Assembly: GCA_964426135.1 (NCBI GenBank)
Contig: CAYRPN010000011.1
Span: forward strand, 1-64,000
DNA from: CAYRPN01 sp964426135
GTDB taxonomy: Bacteria; Planctomycetota; Phycisphaerae; Phycisphaerales; Phycisphaeraceae
Direction: 5' to 3'
Length of the DNA stretch: 64,000 nt
Numbering within the stretch: the stretch's first letter is position 1; each line of letters starts with the position of its first letter. Made by a program: the position numbers and the translations under genes. The notes under the pieces were generated by a model, which worked only from the letters and a program-made list of their open reading frames with translations, ran no database searches and had not been told where the DNA came from. Below, in pieces: positions 51,432 to 59,268 of the stretch.

Positions 51432-51704
51432 ATGAAATCGCTTCGTTATCTGAACACCGTGTTGACTGTGATTGCGGTGCTGCTGGGCCTGAATCTGTGG
51501 ACGGCCTGGATGGGCCAGTCTGCCGCGCCCGCGTTCGAGTCGCGCGCCATCGCGGCCGAGAACGAAGGCCTGGCGAACGCCGGCGCTCAGCGCACGCAGA
51601 TGATCGATCAGCTCAAGCGGCTCGTGCAGCGCGTTGAGGAACAGACCGCGCTGCTCAAGAGCGGAACCGTCAAGGTGAAGGTGGATGCGGCGGAGAAGAA
51701 GTGA
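51432..51704 (+). CDS. Small single-pass membrane protein
   Basis: The 90-residue product has one transmembrane helix (about residues 8-29, NTVLTVIAVLLGLNLWTAW) and a helical, probably coiled-coil tail (RTQMIDQLKRLVQRVEEQTALLKSG). No family is recognised. It lies within the pilus locus, after the pilin and before the GspH-like pilin, and has an RBS (GGAG) seven bases upstream. A role in pilus assembly or gating is guesswork. Confidence 0.75.
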   Translation: MKSLRYLNTVLTVIAVLLGLNLWTAWMGQSAAPAFESRAIAAENEGLANAGAQRTQMIDQLKRLVQRVEEQTALLKSGTVKVKVDAAEKK

Positions 51705-51718
51705 GCGGGAAGCGGGAA

Positions 51719-51821
51719 GCCGTTAGCCGTTAGCCATTAGCTCAAAGCCATCAGCCAGAACCTGTGTTCTTTGGCGAACGGGTCACCGCCGATAGCTGAC
51801 AACTGATAGCTCAAAGCTCCA
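51719..51821. repeat. GCCGTTAGCCGTTAGCC / ATAGCTGACAACTGATAGC repeats
   Basis: Units GCCGTTAGCC repeat at about 51719-51742, and AGCTCAAAGC occurs at about 51750 and 51812, with ATAGCTGACAACTGATAGCT at 51793. This is a further dispersed short-repeat family, present here as the only repeat close to the pilin genes. Confidence 0.75.
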
Positions 51822-51849
51822 AGCACCGTCGGAGGCAGAGGGTTTTCAC

Positions 51850-52365
51850 ATGCCGATGCGAACGAACAACGCCTTCACGCTGGTCGAAGTGCTGATCACC
51901 GTCGCGATCATCGGCATCGCGGCCGGCGTGGTCGTGCCGGTGCTCTCGAACACCAACTCGCTGACCATCCAGGCGGCGGGGCGGCACGTGATCGCGGACC
52001 TGCTTTTCGCTCAGAACGATGCCGTGGCGCAGCAGAAGATTCGTCGCGTGGTCTTCGACCCGACCAACCATCGCTACAAGGTCACCAAGCCCGATGGTTC
52101 GACGCTGGGAGTTTCGTGGATGGGCGGCGATGCGGCGACGGGCAACTACGAGGTGGATCTGCGCGACGACGAGCGATTCCGCGGCGTGCGGATGGAGAAC
52201 GTGAACTTCGGCGACAACCAGACGATCGAGTTCGACGTGCTGGGCGGTCCCGACAAGGGCGGGAGCGTGGATCTGGTGAACGGAAACTTCCGGTACCGCG
52301 TGAACGTGGCGCCGATCACGGGCCGCGTGACGATCGCGCCGGTGACGGCCACGGTGACGCCGTGA
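51850..52365 (+). CDS. GspH-type minor pseudopilin
   Basis: The 171-residue prepilin has the leader MPMRTNNA and the helix FTLVEVLITVAIIGIAAGVVVP. The residue before the cleavage point is Ala instead of the usual Gly, while Glu at mature position 5 is kept. A GspH-like beta domain follows (VTKPDGSTLGVSWMGG..., RGVRMENVNFGDNQ). It may prime or tip the pilus. The second ATG (51856) is also possible; the first fits the GAGGG upstream. Confidence 0.9.
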   Translation: MPMRTNNAFTLVEVLITVAIIGIAAGVVVPVLSNTNSLTIQAAGRHVIADLLFAQNDAVAQQKIRRVVFDPTNHRYKVTKPDGSTLGVSWMGGDAATGNYEVDLRDDERFRGVRMENVNFGDNQTIEFDVLGGPDKGGSVDLVNGNFRYRVNVAPITGRVTIAPVTATVTP

Positions 52366-52383
52366 CATCGATAGGAGGCTGAC

Positions 52384-53490
52384 GTGTTTGGAAGGAATCA
52401 TTCAGGGAATCCGATCGGCATTGCGCTGGGCAGCCGGGGCATCCGAGCGGTGCAGACATCGCAGGTCGGGGGCATCATCCGTGCGACCGCCGGCGCCGCG
52501 GTGGCGCTGCCTTCGGATGTGGCCGCGTCCGGTCCGGATCGGCGCCGCGCCGAGGCGGACGCGTTGCTGCGGGTGCTCAGCGCCGGACGATTCTCCGGTC
52601 GCCGCGCGGTGGTCACACTTCCCGCTTCGGTCACGCAATACAAGAGTCTTCGGGTGCCGCCGATGCCGCCGAACGAACTGCGCGAAGTGGTGCAGTTCGA
52701 AGCGACGGGTCGGCTGGGCTTCTCGGCGGATTCGGCAATCCAGTACTACGACGCGGGCGAGATTCGCCAGGGCGAGGAAGTGCGGCAGGAAGTCATCGTC
52801 CTCGCCGCCGGTCGGCAGACCATCGACGAATACGTGCAACTGCTCACGTCATGCGGCGTTGATCCGGTGGCCATTGACGCCATTCCCAGCGCGCTGGCGC
52901 GATGGTCGAACTCATCGTCCGGCCGCGCCGCGGATCACGTGCAGTTCGTCGTTGATGTGGGCACGAGCGGGACCAATGTGCTGATCGCCCGCGCAGGTCG
53001 CGTGATGTTCTTCAAATCGATCGACATCGGCAGTCGTCGGATGGACGAAGTGGTGTCGCAGCAGCTTCACGTTCCGCTGCCCGAGGTATCGGCGCTGCGG
53101 GCGCAGCGTCTGGCAGCGATCGGCGCCGGGGCTTCGAACGCGAGCGGTCCGGGCAGCCAGGTGGCGCAGGCCGTGGAAGCCGCGCTGCGGCCGACCATGA
53201 CGGACCTGGCGCGCGAGGTGGCCCTGTGCGCCCGATACCACAGCATGACTTTCCGTGGTTGTCGACCTGCCGGCACCCTGGTCACCGGCGAAGGCGGCGG
53301 CGATCCGCTGCTGCTGGAAACGCTTGCCAACGAAGGCGGCCTGACGCTGCTGGCACCGGAGGCGTACCCCAGGGTTGATCTGGTGGCGTTGGACGAAACG
53401 GTGCTGGCGGTGGCGCCGGCGTCGACGTGGTCCGTGCCGGTGGGCCTTTCGATCCGCGCCGAACAGGCGGCCAAGCGAGGTGCGGCATGA
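52384..53490 (+). CDS. pilM: Pilus assembly actin-like ATPase PilM
   Basis: PilM is an actin-fold cytoplasmic protein that links PilN to the assembly ATPase. The 368-residue product has the opening IGIALGSRGIRAVQTS (phosphate 1 loop), the LRVPPMPPNELREVVQFEA segment typical of PilM, and VVDVGTSGTNVLIARAGRVMFF (phosphate 2). GTG start at 52384 with a strong GGAGG upstream. The stop overlaps the next gene (ATGA at 53487-53490), so the operon is coupled. Confidence 0.93.
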   Translation: MFGRNHSGNPIGIALGSRGIRAVQTSQVGGIIRATAGAAVALPSDVAASGPDRRRAEADALLRVLSAGRFSGRRAVVTLPASVTQYKSLRVPPMPPNELREVVQFEATGRLGFSADSAIQYYDAGEIRQGEEVRQEVIVLAAGRQTIDEYVQLLTSCGVDPVAIDAIPSALARWSNSSSGRAADHVQFVVDVGTSGTNVLIARAGRVMFFKSIDIGSRRMDEVVSQQLHVPLPEVSALRAQRLAAIGAGASNASGPGSQVAQAVEAALRPTMTDLAREVALCARYHSMTFRGCRPAGTLVTGEGGGDPLLLETLANEGGLTLLAPEAYPRVDLVALDETVLAVAPASTWSVPVGLSIRAEQAAKRGAA

Positions 53491-54176
53491 ACGAGATCAA
53501 TTTCCTTCCCGAGTCCTTTTATCGCCAGCGCGCCCGTCGACGTCGCGTGTGGCGACACGCGCTGGCGCTGACGCTGGTCGCCGCCGGTCTGATCACCTGG
53601 GGTGTGCTGGGGGATCGTTCCCTGCAAAGCCTGCGAAGTTTCGCCCGCCAGATCGAAACCGAGGGCGAGGCTGCGCACGAGCAGGTGAAGGAAGTCGTCC
53701 GGCTGCAAGGTGAGTTCCTGAAACTCGCCAAGACGCTGGCTGTTCAGCGCGATGTGGCGCTGCCGGTGTCGTGCAGCAAGCTGGTCGCGACGATCACCCA
53801 CCTGATGCCGGCGACGGTGGTGCTTACCGACCTGAACATGGATGCCGCCCGGCCGACGCCGACGCAGAAGGCGCCCGAGGCGGACAAGAAGGGCAAGAAG
53901 GCCGCTCCGAAAAAAGGAGCGGCGCCCGTCGCGGCTCCGAAGACCGACACGATGCGCATCGAACTGAAGGGCCTGAGCCCCGATGACGCACGCATCGCCG
54001 ATTTCGTCGGCCGACTGACCGACTGCCCCGCGTTCACGAATGTCAAGCTCGAATACGCCCGAGTGGCGGAGATCGAAGGCATGACCGGCCGGCAGTTCCG
54101 CGTCAGCCTGATGGTGCGGCTCGACCGCGACTACCTCCCCCTCGATGCCAGGAAGGACTTGGCCCATGCGGATTGA
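53487..54176 (+). CDS. pilN: Pilus inner-membrane alignment protein PilN
   Basis: The 229-residue protein starts with INFLPE (residues 4-9), the motif that binds PilM, followed by a transmembrane helix (about residues 24-44, HALALTLVAAGLITWGVL) and a periplasmic coiled coil and ferredoxin-like domain. A Lys/Ala/Pro-rich insert (KKGKKAAPKKGAAP, about residues 135-150) is present. Coupled to PilM and overlapping PilO by 11 bases. Confidence 0.92.
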   Translation: MNEINFLPESFYRQRARRRRVWRHALALTLVAAGLITWGVLGDRSLQSLRSFARQIETEGEAAHEQVKEVVRLQGEFLKLAKTLAVQRDVALPVSCSKLVATITHLMPATVVLTDLNMDAARPTPTQKAPEADKKGKKAAPKKGAAPVAAPKTDTMRIELKGLSPDDARIADFVGRLTDCPAFTNVKLEYARVAEIEGMTGRQFRVSLMVRLDRDYLPLDARKDLAHAD

Positions 54177-54714
54177 GAAAGACCAGATTCGCAGCGTGAT
54201 CATCCTGCTCGCCATGGCGGCCGGGTTTTATTTCGTCGGCTGGCGACCGCAGCAGGCGGAGCGCGCGGAGCTGAACGCCCGCGTGCAGAACACGCAGGAG
54301 CAGCTCGGCGTGAACCGCCAGGGTGTCTCCAACCTCAGCGAGCTGCGCCGCCTCGTCGAACAGATGAGCGAACAGGCGCTGACCTCGCACGAGGCGGTGC
54401 CCACCTCCACGGAACTGGCGGATCTGCTTCGCAGCCTCACCAACGAACTGCAGACGCAGCGCATGATCGAACCGGAGATCGAAACGGAAGCGATCATCGC
54501 CGGCGAGGACTTCAATGTGATTCCGCTCTCGCTGCACTTCCGCGGATCGTTTGAGGGACTGGCGGGTTTCCTGCGCAAGGTCGAATCACTGCCCCGGCTG
54601 ATCCGGATTCACAAGCTGCACATCGACGCGGCGCCGACCAAGCCTGGCGAGCCCATCGAGGTCAGCCTTCAGATGACCACCTTCTCGACGTTTGAGACGA
54701 GCAAGAAGCCATGA
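54166..54714 (+). CDS. pilO: Pilus alignment protein PilO
   Basis: The 182-residue protein has one N-terminal transmembrane helix (about residues 9-26, SVIILLAMAAGFYFVGW), a coiled coil (AERAELNARVQNTQEQLG) and a PilO-type periplasmic domain with VIPLSLHFRGSFEGLAGFLRKVESLPRL and a terminal LQMTTF strand. It dimerises with PilN and connects to the PilP-secretin complex. The start is nested in the end of pilN. Confidence 0.94.
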   Translation: MRIEKDQIRSVIILLAMAAGFYFVGWRPQQAERAELNARVQNTQEQLGVNRQGVSNLSELRRLVEQMSEQALTSHEAVPTSTELADLLRSLTNELQTQRMIEPEIETEAIIAGEDFNVIPLSLHFRGSFEGLAGFLRKVESLPRLIRIHKLHIDAAPTKPGEPIEVSLQMTTFSTFETSKKP

Positions 54715-55280
54715 AAACGAAGCTGAAACAACTGTGGGCGCGGATGACGGCCGATAAGAAGCGGTTCGGCGCGATGGCGGCGCTGCTGGGTGTCGCGCTG
54801 CTGATGTGGGGCCGGCTGCTGCTGAAGGACGTGCCTCGCAGTGTCGTGGCCGACCCGAAGGAGAAGGAAAGTTCGATCGCCCAGTTCGTGCTTCCCAAGC
54901 GGGCGGTGGTTTACGTGGATCTGCCGGACCAGGCCGCCCGGGATCCCTTCGCGATGGACCCCGCCGCGTTCGGTCAGGTGGAAAAACCGAAAACTGTTAT
55001 CGCCACGCCAAACTCAGTCCCCGAAAAGTCCGAAGAAGAGAAACGGGCCGCTGTGGAGTCGGCTCTGAAAGGCCTGAAGTTGCGCTCGACCATCCTCGGC
55101 GCGCAGCCGCATGCCTTGATCAACGATCGCATCCTGACCCTCGGTGGTGAACCGGTCCCCAGTTTCACCATCACGAAGATCACGGAGCGAAGCGTGACCC
55201 TGGAGCACGCCGAAACGAAGTACGAGTTCGAGTTGAAGATGAACTCCCCCGACAGCAGTGGAAAGTCCGGCAACAGGTGA
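54711..55280 (+). CDS. PilP-like/GspC-type periplasmic connector
   Basis: The 189-residue protein has a hydrophobic helix (about residues 21-40, AMAALLGVALLMWGRLLL), a spacer, and a C-terminal beta domain (LKGLKLRSTILGAQPHALINDRILTLGGE) as in PilP and GspC/GspB homology regions. It would bridge PilO and the secretin. The ATGA overlap at 54711-54714 shows coupling with pilO. It is not a classical lipoprotein PilP. Confidence 0.85.
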   Translation: MKTKLKQLWARMTADKKRFGAMAALLGVALLMWGRLLLKDVPRSVVADPKEKESSIAQFVLPKRAVVYVDLPDQAARDPFAMDPAAFGQVEKPKTVIATPNSVPEKSEEEKRAAVESALKGLKLRSTILGAQPHALINDRILTLGGEPVPSFTITKITERSVTLEHAETKYEFELKMNSPDSSGKSGNR

Positions 55281-55315
55281 ATCCCCAACTGGTGAGGCAA
55301 TCGAAAGGAGCCCCC

Positions 55316-57601
55316 ATGTCCACGTATCGCATGCGTCGTCTCGGTCTCGTTTTTTTTTGTTCGGTAGGGTGGGTCTGTAGCGGTCCGGTGCTTGCGGCAG
55401 ATGAGCAAGCTCAGGAAACCCTTGCGGCCCCCGCAGCGCAGGCAGGTGAGGCTGCCCCGTCCAATCTCTTCGAAGGCGCGGAGAAGGACAGCAAGCCCTC
55501 GGCCCCGCCGCCCAGCGCGGTCAAGGCCGCCCCGGTGGAGAAGCCGGTGGGCGCCGACACCGACCCGGCGCCGCAGCCGACCGAAAAGCCCTTCGTCCCC
55601 GCGGAGATTCCTGAAGGCCAGACCGTCAAGACCGGCTCCTTCGGCGAGATCGACCTGCACGTGAAGGACCTGGACATCGCCACCGTCCTGCAACTCCTTT
55701 CCATTCAGGCCAAGCGAAACATCATCGCCACCAAGAACGTCAACGGCTCCGTGACGGCCGACCTCTATCAGGTGGACTTCTACGGCGCGCTCGACTCCAT
55801 CCTGGAGCCCAACGGCTTCGGCTATCGCGAGAAGGGCAAGTACATCTACGTCTACACCGCCAAGGAACTGGCGGAGATCCGCAAGCTGGAGGAGAAGCCG
55901 ATCGTCAAGATCCACCGGCTCAACTACCTCAACGCCAAGGATGCGTCGACCTTTGTCACGCCGCTGCTCTCGGCGTCAGGCACCATCGCCATCAGCGGCG
56001 AAGTGCCCACCTCCTTCCAGTCCACTATCACCGACAACGGCAAGAACACCTCGGCTGACCAGGACGTCATGGTCATCCGCGACCTGCAGGGCAACGTCGA
56101 GGACATCCTCAAGGTCATCAAGGAACTGGACATCCGCCCCAAGCAGGTGAGCATCCGCGCCACCGTGCTCAAGGCAACCATGAAGGAAGAAAACGGCTTC
56201 GGCGTGGACATCACCGTCGTCGGCGGCGCCACCACCGATGACTTCACCACGCCGCTCTCCGTGCTCGAAGACCTGGCGGACGGAACCGTCAGCTCCAACG
56301 GTCGCCGCGCAGGCGGTGTCGAGAGCAATCCCGGCAACACCCAGTCCGGCCGATCGAACATCAAGTTCGGATTCATCTCCGGATCCGTCGAAGCCTTCGT
56401 CCGCGCTCTGGATGAAGTCACCGACACCACCGTCGTCGCCAACCCTGAAGTGCTCGTGCTCAACCGCCAGCGGGCCGACCTGCTGATCGGTGGACGCCTG
56501 GGCTACATCAGCACGCAGCAGACGGAAACCTCCACCACGCAGACCGTCGAGTTCCTCGACGTGGGCACCCAGCTCACCGTCCGTCCCTTCATCAGCGATG
56601 ACGGCATGGTGCGCCTCGAGCTGCGGCCTTCGATCTCCACCGGCGAAACCACCCTCACCGGCGGCTTCGTCATCCCCAGCACGCAGGAGCAGTCCATGAC
56701 CACCAACGTCATGGTCCGCACCGGCCAGACCGTCGTGATCGGCGGCCTGTTCCAGGAAGATGTGCAGGTTTCCCGCAGCCAGGTGCCGCTGCTGGGCGAT
56801 GTGCCCATCGTCGGCAATGCGTTCAAGGGTGTGGATGACAAGAGCAATCGTTCGGAAGTGATTTTCCTTATCACTCCGACCGTCGTGAAGGACGAGATTC
56901 TCTACGCCGGCGGCGATCGCGCTGTCGAGAGCATCGGCCAGACCATGTACGGCGCCCGCGAAGGCACGTTGCCCTGGTCGCGCAGCAAGCAGGTGGCCGC
57001 CAACATGCAGGACGCGATCCGGTACTACAAGGAAGGCAAGAAGGAACTGGCGCTCGACGCCGCCAACAAGGCGCTCAACTCCGACTCCACCGTGGTGGAC
57101 GCGATCAAGATCAAGAGCGCTCTGATGGGTGAGCGCGTGAAGTTCTATGAACGCAGCATTCTCAAGGACGTGATCAACAGCGACGTGGACGCGGCGATCA
57201 AAGCCAAGGCCGACGCGGACGGCGGCAACTCCGCCCAGCCCGCGGTCGATGCCACGACGAAGCCCGCCGCCGAAACACCCGCGGCCCCCGCGTCGGCTGA
57301 TGCGCAGCCCGACGCTCGCGGTGAAGAGCCGAGCCCCGATGCTCAGCCCCAGCCGCAGCCCGCCAAGCAGCCCGCGCCCGCCACCGCCGACGCGGACAAC
57401 CAGCCTTCCGCCCAGGCCCAGCCCGAGCCGGCGAATCAGCCCGCCCAGGCCGACGCCCAGAACGACGAAGGCCTCAAGAAGGTGCTCGACGCGGTGAACA
57501 AGATTGTGGCTGACGGCAACAACCAGCCGGCTCCGGAGGCGCCCAAGGAATCCTCCGCCGACGCCGATCAGCAGCCGCAGCAGAACTCGGACAAGGAATG
57601 A
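55316..57601 (+). CDS. Outer-membrane secretin (PilQ/GspD)
   Basis: This 761-residue secretin forms the outer-membrane channel. After a signal peptide come an N0/STN-type domain (LHVKDLDIATVLQLLSIQAKRNIIAT), N1-like parts (VKIHRLNYLNAKDASTFVTPL), and the secretin core with TTVVANPEVLVLNRQRADLLIGG, VEFLDVGTQLTVRPFI and TGQTVVIGGLFQED, ending VPLLGDVPIVGNAFK. Residues about 560-761 form a C-terminal extension of TPR-like and Ala/Pro/Gln-rich sequence. ATG 55316 follows AAGGAG; the GTG at 55277 is weaker. A terminator follows. Confidence 0.94.
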   Translation: MSTYRMRRLGLVFFCSVGWVCSGPVLAADEQAQETLAAPAAQAGEAAPSNLFEGAEKDSKPSAPPPSAVKAAPVEKPVGADTDPAPQPTEKPFVPAEIPEGQTVKTGSFGEIDLHVKDLDIATVLQLLSIQAKRNIIATKNVNGSVTADLYQVDFYGALDSILEPNGFGYREKGKYIYVYTAKELAEIRKLEEKPIVKIHRLNYLNAKDASTFVTPLLSASGTIAISGEVPTSFQSTITDNGKNTSADQDVMVIRDLQGNVEDILKVIKELDIRPKQVSIRATVLKATMKEENGFGVDITVVGGATTDDFTTPLSVLEDLADGTVSSNGRRAGGVESNPGNTQSGRSNIKFGFISGSVEAFVRALDEVTDTTVVANPEVLVLNRQRADLLIGGRLGYISTQQTETSTTQTVEFLDVGTQLTVRPFISDDGMVRLELRPSISTGETTLTGGFVIPSTQEQSMTTNVMVRTGQTVVIGGLFQEDVQVSRSQVPLLGDVPIVGNAFKGVDDKSNRSEVIFLITPTVVKDEILYAGGDRAVESIGQTMYGAREGTLPWSRSKQVAANMQDAIRYYKEGKKELALDAANKALNSDSTVVDAIKIKSALMGERVKFYERSILKDVINSDVDAAIKAKADADGGNSAQPAVDATTKPAAETPAAPASADAQPDARGEEPSPDAQPQPQPAKQPAPATADADNQPSAQAQPEPANQPAQADAQNDEGLKKVLDAVNKIVADGNNQPAPEAPKESSADADQQPQQNSDKE

Positions 57602-57625
57602 GATTCTGGACAATTTAAAACGATT

Positions 57626-57662
57626 AAGCCGGACCGGAGGAAATCTGCGGTCCGGCTTTTCC
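57626..57662 (+). terminator. Terminator after the secretin gene
   Basis: Stem AAGCCGGACCG / CGGTCCGGCTT with an 11-base loop and a short T-run (TTTT, then CC). It separates the pilM-secretin operon from the TPR lipoprotein gene, but with a short T-run it may be partial. Confidence 0.8.
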
Positions 57663-57754
57663 GATTAATGAGGGTGGAGGAGAAGCAGAAAGAGAAGTCG
57701 ACCCGTTGCCGCTCCGCGGTCAACACCAGGCAATCTCCAACCGGAAATCGAATC

Positions 57755-58960
57755 ATGCCAAACGCCGCCTTCAAACTCGTCACTGCCGCGTCTCTGCTCG
57801 CCGTTGCGGCGCTGTCCGGCTGCCAGAACAACGCCAGCTACCAGACCAGCAAGCAGGCCGCGTCGGAGCGTTGGCGCGATGTGCGCTCCGGGTTCAAGCT
57901 GCAGCTCGCCCAGCAGCAGTTCGACACGGGCGATCTGGATCAGGCTGAGAAAACGCTCGCCGACGCCATCGTCCACGATCCCGCCAACGGCCGGCTGCAC
58001 CTGCTGGCCGGGCGCATCGCCCTGGAGCGCGGTCAACTGGAGCGCGCCAGCCAGCGCCTCGACCGCGCGATCCAGCTTGATGCCACACTCGCCGAAGCGC
58101 ACTATTTCCAAGGCATCGTCCTGCAGCGGTGGAAACGCTTTGATGCCGCCCATGCCGCGTATCTCAAGGCGTTTGAACTGAAGAGCGACAACGTCGGCTT
58201 CATGCTGGCGGTGAGCGAAATGCTCGTGGCGATGGGCCGCAATCAGGAAGCGCTGGCGCTCCTGGAGAGCAAGGTGAACGTGTTCGATCAGAGCGCCGGC
58301 GTGCGCGTGGCGGCTGGGCAAATCTGCGTCCTGCAGAAGGACTACACCAAGGCGATCGACTATTTCCGCCAGGCGTCGCTCCTCCTGCCCGAGGACAACA
58401 AGGTGCTGGAGGATCTGGCGATGGCGCGGCTCGCCGCCGGCAAGTTCGCCGAGGCGATCCCCGACCTGCAGCGGTTGCTGGCGACGGCACCGCAGGAGCG
58501 CCGCGGCGATCTACTGCACCTGCTGGGACGGGCGCAACTGGGCAGCGGCCAGCGCGACGACGCTCGCGCAACCTTCATCGAAATCACGCGCCTGGACCGC
58601 GAGGACGTCGAAGCCTGGATCAAACTCGGCGAGATGTCGCTGGCGTCCGGGGATTTCAACGCGGCGGTCACCGCGGCCAACCGGGTGATCGCTCTGGCGA
58701 ACAACCGACCGGACGGCTACATGATCGCAGGCATCGCGTTCCAGAAGCGCAAGGAGACGGACAAGGCGCTGTCGAACTTCGACCGTGCCGCCCGCCTGCT
58801 GCCCAACGACTCGGAGCCGCTGATCATGCGTGGCCTGACGCTGGAGCAGGCCGGCCGATTCGAAGCCGCCGCCGCGGCCTATGCCGAGGCGCAGCGACGC
58901 CGGCCCGATGACGACCGCGCCGCCAAGCTGCTGGCGACGGTCGAGGAAAAGTCCCGCTGA
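57755..58960 (+). CDS. TPR-repeat lipoprotein (PilF/PilW-like candidate)
   Basis: The 401-residue lipoprotein has a leader ending ALSGC and about ten tetratricopeptide units (for example GDLDQAEKTLADAIVHDPANGRL, GQLERASQRLDRAIQLDATLAEA, GRFEAAAAAYAEAQRRRPDD). A TPR lipoprotein directly behind a secretin suggests a pilotin such as PilF/PilW, but this one is longer than the usual 230-260 residues. The role is inferred from context. ATG 57755 gives a full leader. Confidence 0.85.
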   Translation: MPNAAFKLVTAASLLAVAALSGCQNNASYQTSKQAASERWRDVRSGFKLQLAQQQFDTGDLDQAEKTLADAIVHDPANGRLHLLAGRIALERGQLERASQRLDRAIQLDATLAEAHYFQGIVLQRWKRFDAAHAAYLKAFELKSDNVGFMLAVSEMLVAMGRNQEALALLESKVNVFDQSAGVRVAAGQICVLQKDYTKAIDYFRQASLLLPEDNKVLEDLAMARLAAGKFAEAIPDLQRLLATAPQERRGDLLHLLGRAQLGSGQRDDARATFIEITRLDREDVEAWIKLGEMSLASGDFNAAVTAANRVIALANNRPDGYMIAGIAFQKRKETDKALSNFDRAARLLPNDSEPLIMRGLTLEQAGRFEAAAAAYAEAQRRRPDDDRAAKLLATVEEKSR

Positions 58961-59268
58961 GCAAGGCGTGAAACAACGACCCCGCTCGGAGAGTAGCGGC
59001 TCCAACGTAGGGTGCGTCAAGGCTTGGCGCGGACGCACCGTAGCAATCGGAGACACAGGCTGGTGCGTCCGCGCGGACTTGACGCACCNNNNNNNNNNNN
59101 NNNNNNNNNNNNNNNNNNNNNNNNNNNNNNNNNNNNNNNNNNNNNNNNNNNNNNNNNNNNNNNNNNNNNNNNNNNNNNNNNNNNNNNNTAGCAATCGGAG
59201 ACACAGGCTGGTGCGTCCGCGCGGACTTGACGCACCCTACGACTGCGGTGAACCAGGGAGACTGAGAC
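58961..59268. repeat. GTAGGGTGCGTC element interrupted by the sequence gap
   Basis: No gene is seen. From 59007 the element starts GTAGGGTGCGTCAAGGCTTG. At 59041-59088 stands a 48-base sequence starting TAGCAATCGGAGACACAGGC, and it recurs exactly at 59189-59236, right after the gap. The element ends GACGCACCCTAC at 59240. It belongs to the same family as 36079-36226. Confidence 0.9.
59089..59188. other. Assembly gap of 100 N
   Basis: The gap has the conventional size for an unknown length, and the same 48 bases flank it on both sides. The true sequence could be shorter than shown, or contain more repeat copies. Confidence 0.98.

Noticed and set aside
55976..57613. A 545-residue minus-strand frame opposite the secretin
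   Set aside because: The secretin on the + strand has full family motifs; the antisense product shows none.
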